A DNA stretch of 64,000 nt, taken from Oceanobacillus sp. HTM 045. Its GTDB lineage: Bacteria > Pseudomonadota > Alphaproteobacteria > Rhodobacterales > Rhodobacteraceae. Position 1 is the stretch's first letter, and each line of letters opens with the position of its first letter. Both the position numbers and the translations under genes were made by a program. The notes under the pieces were generated by a model, which saw only the letters and a program-made list of their open reading frames with translations, ran no database searches and was not told the DNA's origin. Location of the stretch: positions 62,001 to 126,000 of the forward strand of contig WNWL01000007.1 of assembly GCA_009733745.1 (NCBI GenBank), read 5' to 3'. Shown here one piece after another: positions 24,611 to 33,777 of the stretch.

Positions 24611-25390
24611 ATGGTCGAATTCGCCCTTCCGAAGAACTCCAAGGTCGTCACCGGCAAGACCTGGCCGAAGCCGGAGAAGGCCACCAACACCCGCACCTTC
24701 AAGGTCTACCGCTGGGACCCGGACACCGGCGAGAACCCGCGGATCGACACCTACTACGTCGACATGGACACCTGCGGGCCGATGGTGCTCGACGCGATCA
24801 TCAAGATCCGCAACGAGATCGACCCGACGCTGACCTTCCGCCGCTCCTGCCGCGAGGGCATCTGCGGCTCCTGCGCGATGAACATCGACGGCATCAACAC
24901 GCTCGCCTGCACCTACGGGCTCGACGAGATCGAGGGCGACGTGAAGATCTACCCCCTGCCCCACATGCCGGTGGTGAAGGACCTGGTGCCGGACCTCACG
25001 CATTTCTACGCCCAGCACGCCAGCATCATGCCGTGGCTGGAGACCAAGACATCGCGCCCGCAGACCGAGTGGAAGCAGTCGATCGAGGACCGCAAGAAGC
25101 TCGACGGGCTCTACGAGTGCGTGATGTGCGCCTCCTGCTCGACGTCGTGCCCGAGCTACTGGTGGAACGGCGACCGCTACCTCGGCCCGGCCGCGCTGCT
25201 GCACGCCTACCGCTGGGTGATCGACAGCCGCGACGAGGCCACCGGCGAGCGCCTCGACGCGCTGGAGGACCCGTTCAAGCTCTACCGCTGCCACACCATC
25301 ATGAATTGCTCCAAGACCTGCCCCAAGGGCCTGAACCCGGCCAAGGCGATCGCGGAGCTGAAGAAGATGATGGTCGAACGGCGGATGTGA
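24611..25390 (+). CDS. sdhB: Succinate dehydrogenase iron-sulfur subunit SdhB
   Basis: A 259-residue subunit with all three clusters: [2Fe-2S] in [16 protein letters not shown] and the later LAC; [4Fe-4S] in [16 protein letters not shown]; and [3Fe-4S]/[4Fe-4S] in [17 protein letters not shown]. It carries electrons from SdhA flavin to the quinone site. It sits 177 bases after the radical SAM gene, past a terminator-like hairpin, so it probably needs its own promoter, although none is obvious. Detached from sdhCDA, it marks the downstream edge of the inserted genes. Confidence 0.95.
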   Translation: MVEFALPKNSKVVTGKTWPKPEKATNTRTFKVYRWDPDTGENPRIDTYYVDMDTCGPMVLDAIIKIRNEIDPTLTFRRSCREGICGSCAMNIDGINTLACTYGLDEIEGDVKIYPLPHMPVVKDLVPDLTHFYAQHASIMPWLETKTSRPQTEWKQSIEDRKKLDGLYECVMCASCSTSCPSYWWNGDRYLGPAALLHAYRWVIDSRDEATGERLDALEDPFKLYRCHTIMNCSKTCPKGLNPAKAIAELKKMMVERRM

Positions 25391-25426
25391 TCGGCCGGGG
25401 TTGATCCGACCGCGATGGTGAATTTG

Positions 25427-25452
25427 CGCCGCCCCTCCCGCCGGGGGCGGCG
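25427..25452. terminator. Bidirectional terminator between sdhB and the GDCCVxC gene
   Basis: CGCCGCCCC (25427-25435) and GGGGCGGCG (25444-25452) make a perfect 9-bp stem with an 8-nt loop, flanked by AATTTG on one side and TTTGC on the other. It lies between two convergent genes and can serve both. Confidence 0.65.
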
Positions 25453-25483
25453 TTTGCATTCGTGACGCCCTCCGGCGCCCCGC

Positions 25484-25708
25484 TTAGCCGCAGCAGGCGC
25501 CGCCCGACTGGATCGGAGGGCATGGGACGGTGGCGTAGGAGCAGAAGACGCAGCAATCGCCCGGCAGCGGCTTCAGGACGGCGCCGCACCCCTTGCAGTC
25601 GTAGAACCACTGGCAGGCGTCGGTCGGCATGGTCTCGGTCTCGACATGCCCGCATTCCGGACAGGTGATGGTCGATTGCAGGATCACTTCGCGCGACGCC
25701 TCAGCCAT
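25484..25708 (-). CDS. GDCCVxC domain protein (heavy-metal associated)
   Basis: A 74-residue cysteine-rich protein. It opens with a zinc-ribbon pair (TCPECGHVE ... DCKGCGAVL) and carries the name-giving motif GDCCVFCSYATVPCPPIQ, ending GGACCG. Eleven cysteines in 74 residues fit metal binding. This small family usually accompanies MerT/MerF-type transporters. It overlaps the MerF-like gene by 25 bases, which supports a shared function in handling mercury or a similar soft metal. The reaction, if any, is unknown. Confidence 0.82.
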   Translation of the reverse strand: MAEASREVILQSTITCPECGHVETETMPTDACQWFYDCKGCGAVLKPLPGDCCVFCSYATVPCPPIQSGGACCG

Positions 25709-25938
25709 AGCGCAACTCCCGTGATGACGAGAAAAACTGCCAGCATCGGCAGCAGGACCGCGTCTCTGTAGAGGTAGCCGGTAAGCCCCGTGAGCCCGAC
25801 TACCCCCAGGATCCAGGGCAGGAACGGTGTGAAGCAGCAGATCGCGGCGAGCGCCGACCCGGTCACGCCGGCGGTCAGAAGCCCGCAGTGTGCAGGGTGT
25901 TCGTCGCTGCCGCGTCCGGATTCTGGTGCACCATCCAT
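25684..25938 (-). CDS. merF: MerF-like mercury transport protein
   Basis: An 84-residue membrane protein with two helices. The first contains AAICCFTPFLPWILGVVGL, with the vicinal cysteine pair that MerF/MerT proteins use to carry Hg(II); a YLYRDAVLLP turn leads into the second helix. ATG 25938 was preferred to one at 25971 because AGGA lies 8 bases ahead. No merA reductase, merP or merR is nearby, so this pair may act in uptake for another system or be a remnant. Confidence 0.75.
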   Translation of the reverse strand: MDGAPESGRGSDEHPAHCGLLTAGVTGSALAAICCFTPFLPWILGVVGLTGLTGYLYRDAVLLPMLAVFLVITGVALWLRRRAK

Positions 25939-26058
25939 AGGCCCGTTCCTGCAACGGACGGCCTGAGCCATCAGAAGGTATTGCCGCCACCCAGGGAGGT
26001 GGCGACATCCCTGCCCCGCAACAAGGCACAGGGAGTCACGAGGCCGTGACGGTGCCCC

Positions 26059-27723
26059 TCAGTGCCCCCCACCCAGCGCGCCGGTGCGCACGCCGTAGTC
26101 GGCGGCGATGCCGTAGTCGGGGTCGTCCTCGGCATCCACGACGAGCTGGCCGGCGCGCTTCAGCAGGCGGTGGCAGTCGCGGGAGAGGTGGCGGAGCTGA
26201 AGGGTCTTGCCCTCGGCCTCGTATTTCTGCGCCAGCGCCTCGATGGCCTGCAGGGCGGACTGGTCGGCGACGCGGCTGTTCATGAAGTCCACGATCACCG
26301 TCTTGGGGTCACTCGCGGGGCTGAAGAGCTCGGCGAAGCCCGCCGCCGAGCCGAAGAAGAGAGGGCCCTCGATCTGGTAGACCCGCGCGCCTTCCGGCGT
26401 GCGGTAGGCCTTGGCGCGGATGCGGGTGGCGTTGCTCCAGGCATAGGCGAGCGCGGAGACGATCACGCCGACGACCACCGCAACCGCGAGATCCTCGAGC
26501 ACCGTCACCACGGTCACCAGCACCATCACGGCGGCATCGGTCAGCGGGATGCGGCGCAGGATCATCAGGCTCTGCCAGGCGAAGGTGCCGATCACGACCA
26601 TGAACATCACGCCCACGAGTGCGGCGAGCGGGATCTGCTCGATCAGGCCGGAGCCGACGAGGATGAAGGTCAGCAGGAACAGGGCCGCGGCGATGCCGGA
26701 GAGGCGCATCCGCCCGCCCGACTTCACGTTGATCATCGACTGGCCGATCATCGCGCAGCCGCCCATGCCGCCGAAGAAGCCGGTGACGGTGTTGGCGACG
26801 CCCTGCGCGACGCATTCCTTCGACGCGCCGCCGCGCTCGCCGGTGATCTCGCCGACGAGGTTCAGGGTCAGCAGGCTCTCGATCAGGCCGATGGCGGCGA
26901 GGATGAGGGCGTAGGGGAAGATGATCTGCAGCGTCTCCAGCGTCAGCGGCACCATCGGGACGTGGAAGTCGGGCAGCCCGCCCTCGATGGAGGCCATGTC
27001 GCCGACCCGCGGCACCTCGATGCCGAAGGCGATGACGATGGCGGCGACGATGCCGATGCCCGCCAGCGGCGCGGGGATCACCGTGGTGACCTTCGGCACC
27101 AGCCAGATCAGCGCCATGGTCAGCGCGACGAGGCCGAGGGTCATGGCAAGGGTCTGGCCGCTCATCCACTCCTGCCCGCCCCACCAGGTCGGCACCTGGA
27201 ACTGGGTCAGCTGGGCGAGGAAGATGACGATGGCGAGCCCGTTGACGAAGCCGAGCATCACCGGGTGCGGCACCAGCCGGATGAACTTGCCGAGCCGGAA
27301 CACGCCCGCGAGGATCTGCAGAATGCCCATCAGCACCACGGTGGCGAAGAGGTACTCCACCCCGTGCGCGGCGACGAGCGAGACCATCACCACCGCCAGC
27401 GCGCCGGTGGCGCCGGAGATCATGCCCGGCCGCCCGCCGATCAGCGCGGTGATCAGGCCGACGATGAAGGCGGCGTAGAGCCCGACCAGCGGATGCACGT
27501 CCGCGACGAAGGCGAAGGCCACCGCCTCCGGCACCAGCGCGAGGGCCACGGTGAGGCCCGAGAGCACCTCGGTCCTGACCCGCGCGGGGCTGAGGCTGGT
27601 AATCCTGACATTCGAGAATGCGTCGCTGGCGACGCGGCGCGCGAAGGCCGCGAATGGCGTGCTGATCACGGGTGGGGTCCGATCCGATATTTCGAGCGAT
27701 ATGGTCCTGATTGCGCGCGGCAT
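26059..27723 (-). CDS. SulP family anion transporter with STAS domain
   Basis: A protein of about 554 residues. Ten or more membrane helices begin with SGLTVALALVPEAVAFAFVA, a SulP hallmark, then GRPGMISGATGALAVVMVSL and GFFGGMGGCAMIGQSMINVK. The C-terminal cytoplasmic STAS domain (last about 125 residues) has VYQIEGPLFFGSAAGFAELF and VDFMNSRVADQSALQAIEAL. It likely imports sulfate, bicarbonate or another small anion. The start is uncertain: no good ribosome site precedes ATG 27723, and a GTG near 27671 or an ATG at 27789 are alternatives. Confidence 0.88.
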   Translation of the reverse strand: MPRAIRTISLEISDRTPPVISTPFAAFARRVASDAFSNVRITSLSPARVRTEVLSGLTVALALVPEAVAFAFVADVHPLVGLYAAFIVGLITALIGGRPGMISGATGALAVVMVSLVAAHGVEYLFATVVLMGILQILAGVFRLGKFIRLVPHPVMLGFVNGLAIVIFLAQLTQFQVPTWWGGQEWMSGQTLAMTLGLVALTMALIWLVPKVTTVIPAPLAGIGIVAAIVIAFGIEVPRVGDMASIEGGLPDFHVPMVPLTLETLQIIFPYALILAAIGLIESLLTLNLVGEITGERGGASKECVAQGVANTVTGFFGGMGGCAMIGQSMINVKSGGRMRLSGIAAALFLLTFILVGSGLIEQIPLAALVGVMFMVVIGTFAWQSLMILRRIPLTDAAVMVLVTVVTVLEDLAVAVVVGVIVSALAYAWSNATRIRAKAYRTPEGARVYQIEGPLFFGSAAGFAELFSPASDPKTVIVDFMNSRVADQSALQAIEALAQKYEAEGKTLQLRHLSRDCHRLLKRAGQLVVDAEDDPDYGIAADYGVRTGALGGGH

Positions 27724-27830
27724 AACAGATTTTGCTGCACTGCACCAGAGCCACGGCGCGGCGGCAAACCGGCCTTCGCCTGGGGTCATCGCAGGACGGG
27801 GTTCCGGTGGCGGGGATCAGTCGGCGGGGC

Positions 27831-29444
27831 TCAGTCGGCGGGCGCGGCTCTACCGAGCGCCCCGATCACGGCGTCGAGCTGGTCGGGGGTGAGGTCGACC
27901 GCCGGCATCGCCGTGCCCGGCGCGAAGCCGGCCGGGTCGAGCAGGAAGGCGCGCAGCCGCTCCGCCGTCCAGGTGCCGCCGACGCGGCGCAAACCCTCGG
28001 AATAGCCGAAGCCCTCCACCCCGGCGACGGGGCGGCCCAGCACCCCGGCGAGCGTCGGGCCGGCTTGCGAATAGCCCCCGTCCCCAGAGACGGCGTGGCA
28101 GTCGCTGCAGGGTGCGAGCGCTACGGCGCGCGGGTCTGCCGCCCGCCGGGCGCGGCCGATCTCGACCAGCACCGGCGCCTCGTCCGCCATCACGTAGATC
28201 AGCCCGGAGGCGCTGACCGCGAGGTCGCGGATGCGCAGGCCGAGCGGGATCGGCTCGTCCACGATCACCCGGCCCTCCCGGATGCGGAGCCGGTGCAGGG
28301 CCTGTCCCTTGAGGCTGCCGAGCAGCAGGTCACCGTCCCAGGCGGGGAACTCGGAGCCCGTCACCTGTACCACGGCGGACGTGGCGATGGAGGGCACCCA
28401 CGACTTGATCGGCAGCGTGAAGCGGCCATGCTCGCCGGGCGTCTTGTCCGGCGGCCATGTGAACATGCCGTAATGCGCGCCGTAGGTTTCCAGCGGCCAG
28501 CCGTAATTCGCGCCGGGCCGGATCAGGTTCAGCTCGTCGCCGCCGCGCGCGCCGTGCTCCGCCAGCCAGATCTCGCCCGTGGCGGTCACGACCAGCCCGC
28601 CGGGATTGCGGTGCCCGAGCGAGACATGGATTGCCGCGCCCGTCGCGGCGTCAATGCGCACGACCTTGCCGTAATCCGAGCCCGGATGCTGCGGCCCGAC
28701 CCCGTCCAGCTTGCGCCCGTGCCCGTCGATCCCGAAATCGCCGACGAAAACCAGCAGGTCGCCATTGGCCTCGTAGGCCATCGCGCCGCCGCTCTGGAGC
28801 GCGAAGGCGGGTTCGGGCGCGGGGATGCAGGGCTCCGAGCGGTAGATCTGGGTCCAATCCGGTGCGGCCGGGGCGCTGCCGCCTTCCAGCGCGGCAGGAT
28901 CGAGCAGCGCCCGCGAGACCGCGAGCCGGGTGCAACTCTGCCCGAGGTCCACCAGCGTGTAGGACAGGGTCATCTCGACACGGCCCGAGGGATCGCGGCG
29001 GAGCACCATGTCCTTGAAGCCGAGCGCGTCGCGCACCACGGCGCGGGGGTACATCGGCTCCATCTCCGCGACCGAGACCGGCATCTCCAGCGCGACCGGG
29101 GCGAGTTCGCCATCCGCCCCGAGCCGGTGCAGCACACCCTTGCGGCCGAGCAGGAACACCCGGTCGCCCAGCGCGGCCACGGCGCCGCCGCTGCCGGGGT
29201 CGGGCGGCGCGGCGATGACGCGCATCTCCAGCGGGTACTGCGCGGCATCGAAGGTGCTGATGCCGCCCGGCGCGGCGGACGCGAGGTCCGGGGTGGTGGG
29301 CAGTTCGGGGCGCATCGCGTCGAGCACCCGGTCGATGGCGATGCCTGCGAGGAAGGCCACCGCCATCCCGAGCACGAACATGCGCGAAGCTGTGAGGTTG
29401 CGCCCGCGCCCCTTCGGCGCCGGCGTCTTGCCGGAACTGCTCAC
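27831..29444 (-). CDS. Membrane-anchored PQQ-type sugar dehydrogenase fused to cytochrome c
   Basis: A 537-residue protein. Residues about 20-40 form one membrane anchor; the periplasmic part is a glucose/sorbosone dehydrogenase-type propeller (FVGDFGIDGHGRK, SLGHRNPGGLVVTATGEIW, LAEHGARGGDELNLI, GANYGWPLETYG), the fold that binds PQQ in soluble glucose dehydrogenase. A cytochrome c domain follows with CSDCH (C446-H450) and an axial methionine in GTAMPAVDL. The fusion suggests direct electron delivery from the oxidised sugar or alcohol to the respiratory chain. The substrate is unknown. The neighbours do not reveal a pathway. Confidence 0.82.
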   Translation of the reverse strand: MSSSGKTPAPKGRGRNLTASRMFVLGMAVAFLAGIAIDRVLDAMRPELPTTPDLASAAPGGISTFDAAQYPLEMRVIAAPPDPGSGGAVAALGDRVFLLGRKGVLHRLGADGELAPVALEMPVSVAEMEPMYPRAVVRDALGFKDMVLRRDPSGRVEMTLSYTLVDLGQSCTRLAVSRALLDPAALEGGSAPAAPDWTQIYRSEPCIPAPEPAFALQSGGAMAYEANGDLLVFVGDFGIDGHGRKLDGVGPQHPGSDYGKVVRIDAATGAAIHVSLGHRNPGGLVVTATGEIWLAEHGARGGDELNLIRPGANYGWPLETYGAHYGMFTWPPDKTPGEHGRFTLPIKSWVPSIATSAVVQVTGSEFPAWDGDLLLGSLKGQALHRLRIREGRVIVDEPIPLGLRIRDLAVSASGLIYVMADEAPVLVEIGRARRAADPRAVALAPCSDCHAVSGDGGYSQAGPTLAGVLGRPVAGVEGFGYSEGLRRVGGTWTAERLRAFLLDPAGFAPGTAMPAVDLTPDQLDAVIGALGRAAPAD

Positions 29445-29518
29445 GGTCTGCCCCGTGCTGTCTCCCCCGCCGGGACGGTGCCGGGAATCGCCGGGCGGGT
29501 CAACCGCCGCGGGCGGGA

Positions 29519-29543
29519 GGGTCAGACCGCCACGGTCTGACCC
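29519..29543 (-). terminator. Hairpin overlapping the stop codon of the Gfo/Idh/MocA gene
   Basis: GGGTCAGACC (29519-29528) and GGTCTGACCC (29534-29543) form a perfect 10-bp stem with a 5-nt loop. The TGA stop of the minus-strand gene at 29522-29524 is inside one arm, so the last codons are part of the terminator-like structure. Confidence 0.55.
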
Positions 29544-30559
29544 GTCTCCGCCGCGCGGGCGATCGCCTCGACCACCTTCAGCGCGCGGAGCCCGTCCGCC
29601 CCGGTGACGCGCGGCGCGGCCCTACCTAGGGCGACCTCGGCGAAGTGGCGGACCTGCTCCGCCAGCGGGTCGGCGGAAGCTGCCGGAAGCGTCTCGCGGA
29701 CGATGGGGCGGTGCCAGTGCGGCTCTGGCTGGCTCCAGAGGTTGAGGTCGGGGATCGAGAGCGCACCGCGCGTGCCGCCGATGGTGTAGGCGAAGGCGTC
29801 GGTCACCGGGTAGGCCGGGTTCTCGCCCGCGGTCAGCTCCCAGCTCCACGGCGCGGCGATGGTGTCGGAGACGGAGATCGTGCCCAGCGCGCCGTCGGCG
29901 AAGCGGAGGAGCGCCACGGCCGTGTCCTCCACGGCAAAGCCGCGCACGGCGGAGGAGGCCTGCGCCTGCACCGCGACCACCTCGCCGCAGAGATGGAGCA
30001 TCAGCTCGATATCGTGGACGAGGTTGACCAGGATCGGCCCGGCGCCCGGCTCGCGCCGCCAGGGGGTGTCGAAATAGTCCTCCGGCTTGCGCAGCCACGT
30101 GGTGGCCGAACAGGCGACCACGCGACCGATGCGGCCCGCCTCCAGCGCCCGCTTCGCCGCGGCGACAACCGGGTTGTAGCGCCGGTGATGCCCGACAAGC
30201 AGCGGCACGCCGGCGCGGGCGGCGGCATCGACCAGCCGTGCGCCGGCGGCGGCGTTCTCGGCCAGCGGCTTCTCGATCAGCACTGGGATACCGGCGGCGA
30301 TGCAGGCCATGCCGTCCGGCTCGTGGCTGCGGTTCGGGGTGGCGACGATCACGCCGTCCGGGCGCTCGGCGGCGATGAGCGCGGGCAGGTCCGGGTAGCG
30401 CGGCACGCCCAGCGCGGCGGCAACCTCTGCTCCGGCGGGGCCGGGATCGGCGATGCCGGCGAGGGTTGCTTCGGATGCGGCGATCTCCGCGTGGCGGCGG
30501 CCGACCTGCCCTACCCCGGCCACGGCGAGCCGCGCGATCCTGCGCCCCTCTGTCGTCAT
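29522..30559 (-). CDS. Gfo/Idh/MocA family oxidoreductase
   Basis: A 345-residue NAD(P)-dependent dehydrogenase. The Rossmann motif is LAVAGVGQVGRRHAEIAA at the start; VIVATPNRSHEPDGMACIAA and PVLIEKPLAENAAAGARL contain the family EKP motif with the catalytic lysine; NLVHDIELMLHLCG holds the catalytic histidine/aspartate. Members oxidise or reduce sugars and inositols; the wording around VHDIELMLHLCGEV is like myo-inositol-type enzymes. The start is fixed by GGAGG 9 bases before ATG 30559. It is transcribed opposite to the EamA gene. Confidence 0.88.
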   Translation of the reverse strand: MTTEGRRIARLAVAGVGQVGRRHAEIAASEATLAGIADPGPAGAEVAAALGVPRYPDLPALIAAERPDGVIVATPNRSHEPDGMACIAAGIPVLIEKPLAENAAAGARLVDAAARAGVPLLVGHHRRYNPVVAAAKRALEAGRIGRVVACSATTWLRKPEDYFDTPWRREPGAGPILVNLVHDIELMLHLCGEVVAVQAQASSAVRGFAVEDTAVALLRFADGALGTISVSDTIAAPWSWELTAGENPAYPVTDAFAYTIGGTRGALSIPDLNLWSQPEPHWHRPIVRETLPAASADPLAEQVRHFAEVALGRAAPRVTGADGLRALKVVEAIARAAETGQTVAV

Positions 30560-30716
30560 CTCCTCGGCCCTCCCGTGGACCGAAGCTGCCCCGTGCAACG
30601 GCGGCGCGCAACGCAGGATTGCGCGGGATCCGGGTTGACTTGCACCCGCAAGTCGTGATCGAGGGGATTGTCCGCTGGCACCGGCGTTCAGGGCCGCACC
30701 GAAAGGAGGTCCTGTC

Positions 30717-31622
30717 ATGCACGTTGCTACTGCTCCCGCCACCCGCCCGATCCTGTGGATCGCGCTCCTCGTCGTCGGCACCGCCTGGGGCGCGACCCAG
30801 CCGCTGGCGAAGGTCGCGGTCTCGACCGGGTTCCACCCGTTCGGCATCCTGTTCTGGCAGAACCTGCTCGGCGCGCTGCTGCTGACGGCGCTGGTGCTCG
30901 GGCGCGGCGGGCGACTGCCGCTGACGCCGCGCCACATGCGGTTCTACGCGGTCTGCGGCGTGCTGGGGACGGTGCTGCCACACTCGATCAGCTTCCTCGC
31001 GGCGCGGCACCTGCCGGCGGGGATCATCTCGATCCTGATGGCGACGGTTCCGATGATGACGCTGCTGGTGGCGGCGCTGGCGGGACGTGAGCGGCCCGGG
31101 CTGCGGCGGATCGCCGGACTGGCGCTGGGCGCGGCCGCGGTCGTGCTGATCGCCGCGCCGGACGCGAGCCTTGCGGATACGGCGCAGGCCCTCTGGGTCC
31201 TCCTGCCGCTTTGTGCGGCGCTCTGCTACGCGATGGAAAGCACCTGGATCGACGCGGCCCGCCCCGCGGGGATGGACCCGGTGGCGGTGCTCTGCGGCAT
31301 GGTCTGGGCCGCGCTGGCGCTGACGCTGCCCCTGCTGCTCGTGGTGCCGGAGGCGTGGATCGACCCGCTGCCGCTCGACGCGCCGCGCCGCGCGATGATA
31401 CTGATGACGGTGCTGCACATCGCGGCCTATAGCGGCCTCATCTGGCTGATCGGCCGGGCCGGGCCGGTCTTCGCGACGCAGGTCGGCTACGTGGTGATGG
31501 GCGCGGGCGTGGTGATCGGCATGATCGCGCTGGGCGAGCGCCACGGCCCGCTGATCTGGCTGGCGCTGCCCCTGATGGCCGCGGGCGTCGCGATGGTGAA
31601 GCCGCGCCGCCGCGCCCCCTGA
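30717..31622 (+). CDS. EamA/DMT family membrane transporter
   Basis: A 301-residue protein with ten membrane helices in two EamA repeats: WGATQPLAKVAVSTGFHPF in repeat 1 and ALCYAMESTWIDAARP in repeat 2, ending in the basic tail KPRRRAP. Members export amino acids or other metabolites. The ribosome site is a full AAAGGAGGT (30702-30710), the strongest in the window. The gene stands alone, between divergent Gfo/Idh and the convergent ubiG. Confidence 0.88.
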   Translation: MHVATAPATRPILWIALLVVGTAWGATQPLAKVAVSTGFHPFGILFWQNLLGALLLTALVLGRGGRLPLTPRHMRFYAVCGVLGTVLPHSISFLAARHLPAGIISILMATVPMMTLLVAALAGRERPGLRRIAGLALGAAAVVLIAAPDASLADTAQALWVLLPLCAALCYAMESTWIDAARPAGMDPVAVLCGMVWAALALTLPLLLVVPEAWIDPLPLDAPRRAMILMTVLHIAAYSGLIWLIGRAGPVFATQVGYVVMGAGVVIGMIALGERHGPLIWLALPLMAAGVAMVKPRRRAP

Positions 31623-31715
31623 CCGAGCCGGAGGGCCGGGTCAACCCTCGCGCAGCGACCCCGAAGGGGCTTGGGGTTGACGCGGTCCGGAGGTGGCCAA
31701 CGCTCGTGATGGCGT

Positions 31716-31741
31716 CTTGAGGGGCGCAAAGCCCCCTCAAG
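31716..31741. terminator. Terminator-like hairpin between EamA gene and ubiG
   Basis: CTTGAGGGG (31716-31724) and CCCCTCAAG (31733-31741) form a perfect 9-bp stem with an 8-nt loop in the 277-base spacer between convergent genes. No T run follows. The rest of the spacer is very GC-rich and holds only short palindromes. Confidence 0.5.
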
Positions 31742-31899
31742 CGCTTCCCCGACAGATCCCGCACCGTGCCCGGAAAACCGCCGCCAACCGGTCTGCGCCC
31801 GCGCGCCCGGCCCGAGCGGGGTGGGCGGGCGGGAGCGCGGGCCGGGCGCGCACGGGCAAGGAGCGGGGGCCGGAGCCCCTCCGACGCGCCCGTTCCCGC

Positions 31900-32634
31900 T
31901 CAGTCGCGCACGGATGCGGTGACGTAGTTGACCGAGAGATCCCGCTTCGAGAGCCGCCAGGACCAGCCGAGCGGGTCGAACTGGAAGCCGGTGCGGTCCA
32001 CCGGGCGCAGGCCGGCGTCGCGGATCAAGGCGTAGAGCTCGTCCGGGGTGATGAATTTCGACCACTGGTGCGTGCCGCGCGGCAGCCAGCGCATGATGTA
32101 TTCCGCCCCGACGATCGCCATGGCGAAGCTCTTGGGGTTCCGGTTGATGGTCGAGGCGATCATGATGCCGCCCGGCGCGACCAGCGCGGCGCAGGCGCGC
32201 ATGTAGGCCGCCGGGTCGGGGACGTGCTCGACCACCTCCATGTTCAGCACCGCGTCGAAGGTCTCGCCCGCGAGGTCCTCCGCCGTCGCCACCCGGTAGT
32301 CGATGTCGAGGCCGGTCTGCTTGGCGTGGAGCCGGGCGACGGGGATGTTGCGCTCGGCCGGGTCGATGCCGACCACCTCCGCCCCGAGGCGGCGCATCGG
32401 CTCGCAGAGCAGCCCGCCGCCGCAGCCGATGTCGAGCAGGCGCAGGCCCGCGAAGGGCTCCGGCGCCTTCGGGTCGCGCCCGTGCTGGGCCGCGATCTGC
32501 TCGACCGCGTAGCCGAGACGGCACGGGTTCAGCATGTGCAACGGCTTGAACTTGCCCGCCGGATCCCACCATTCCGCGGCCATCGCCTCGAACTTGGCGA
32601 TCTCCGCCGGATCGACCTGCTCTGCCTGAGCCAT
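31900..32634 (-). CDS. ubiG: Ubiquinone biosynthesis O-methyltransferase UbiG
   Basis: A 244-residue SAM methyltransferase that performs both O-methylations in ubiquinone synthesis. The N-terminus [20 protein letters not shown] is diagnostic of UbiG/COQ3, SAM motif I is [20 protein letters not shown], and [18 protein letters not shown] and [20 protein letters not shown] complete the family pattern. The protein acts at the inner face of the membrane. ATG 32634 starts at the conserved N-terminus; the frame stays open far upstream, but that extension is antisense to the peptidase gene. Confidence 0.95.
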   Translation of the reverse strand: MAQAEQVDPAEIAKFEAMAAEWWDPAGKFKPLHMLNPCRLGYAVEQIAAQHGRDPKAPEPFAGLRLLDIGCGGGLLCEPMRRLGAEVVGIDPAERNIPVARLHAKQTGLDIDYRVATAEDLAGETFDAVLNMEVVEHVPDPAAYMRACAALVAPGGIMIASTINRNPKSFAMAIVGAEYIMRWLPRGTHQWSKFITPDELYALIRDAGLRPVDRTGFQFDPLGWSWRLSKRDLSVNYVTASVRD

Positions 32635-32691
32635 TCCGCCTCGCTCTGCCTGCTTGCGCACGGGCCGGGAGATAGTGCAGTTTGGCGCGAA

Positions 32692-33669
32692 ATGCGAACC
32701 AGCCCGCAAATAGCCGCATCCCCGGTGACCCGATCGAAGCTCTATCCGCCGATCGAGCCCTACCGCCGCTTTCGCCTGCCTGTCACGGGCGGGCACGAGC
32801 TTTACGTCGAGGCCAGCGGTTCGCCGGACGCGAAACCGGTGGTGGTGCTGCATGGCGGCCCCGGCGCGGGATGCTCGCCGGCGATGCGGCGCTATTTCGA
32901 CCCGGCGCGTTACCACGTGATCCTGTTCGACCAGCGGGGCTGCGGCAAGTCCACGCCCCATGCCAGCGTCGAGAACAACACCACGTGGGACCTGGTCGCC
33001 GACATCGAGGCGATTCGCGCGGAGATGGGGCTCGACCGCTGGCAGGTGTTCGGCGGCTCCTGGGGCTCGACGCTGGCGCTGCTCTACGCGCAGGCCTACC
33101 CGGAGCGGGTGAGCGAGCTGGTGCTGCGCGGCGTCTTCCTGATGACGCAGGGCGAGCTCGACTGGTTCTACCGCGGCGGCGCGGCACGGTTCTTCCCCGA
33201 GGAATGGGCCCGCTTCCTCGCGCCGCTGACCGAGCGCGAGCGGGAGGACCCGATCGCCGGCTACGCGCCGCATCTCTTCCACCGCGACCCGGCGCATGTG
33301 CTGCGCTATGCCCGGCCCTGGTCGCGCTGGGAGGGGGCGACGGCGACGCTGCACCCGGCGCAGGGGCTCGGCATGATCAACGCCGAGCACGCCCGCGCCT
33401 TCGCCCGGATCGAGAACCACTACTTCACCAACGGCGGCTGGCTCGGGCCGAAGGACCACATCCTTGCCAACATGGACCGGATCGCCCACCTGCCCGGGAC
33501 CATCGTGCAAGGCCGCTACGACTGCATCTGCCCGCCCGCCAGCGCCTGCAGGCTGGCCGAGCACTGGCCGATGGCGGAACTGCGCATCGTGCCCGACGCC
33601 GGCCACGCCCTCTCGGAGCCGGGCATCACCGCGGAACTGCTGCGGGCGACGGACAGATACGCCGAGTGA
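32692..33669 (+). CDS. pip: Proline iminopeptidase
   Basis: A 325-residue alpha/beta-hydrolase (peptidase S33). The oxyanion motif is [20 protein letters not shown], the nucleophile elbow is [19 protein letters not shown], and the family patterns [12 protein letters not shown] and [14 protein letters not shown] are present; the catalytic His lies in [12 protein letters not shown]. It removes N-terminal proline from peptides in the cytosol. It diverges from ubiG across 57 bases. The ATG has no Shine-Dalgarno, so translation may be leaderless or the start may be slightly different. Confidence 0.92.
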   Translation: MRTSPQIAASPVTRSKLYPPIEPYRRFRLPVTGGHELYVEASGSPDAKPVVVLHGGPGAGCSPAMRRYFDPARYHVILFDQRGCGKSTPHASVENNTTWDLVADIEAIRAEMGLDRWQVFGGSWGSTLALLYAQAYPERVSELVLRGVFLMTQGELDWFYRGGAARFFPEEWARFLAPLTEREREDPIAGYAPHLFHRDPAHVLRYARPWSRWEGATATLHPAQGLGMINAEHARAFARIENHYFTNGGWLGPKDHILANMDRIAHLPGTIVQGRYDCICPPASACRLAEHWPMAELRIVPDAGHALSEPGITAELLRATDRYAE

Positions 33670-33777
33670 TCCGGCCCGCTCGCCCGGCTGCGTGAAGGCA
33701 CGCGGCAGGTTGGGCGCAACCCGCGCTGGTGCTAGTCTCGTCCACGCGGAATCGGGCCGCGCGGGTGGAGTGGGTAG

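Noticed and set aside
26062-28005. A 1.9-kb open frame on the plus strand across the SulP gene
   Set aside because: It is low-complexity (His/Asp/Glu/Arg repeats) and antisense to a complete SulP protein with recognisable motifs; a by-product of high GC at third codon positions.
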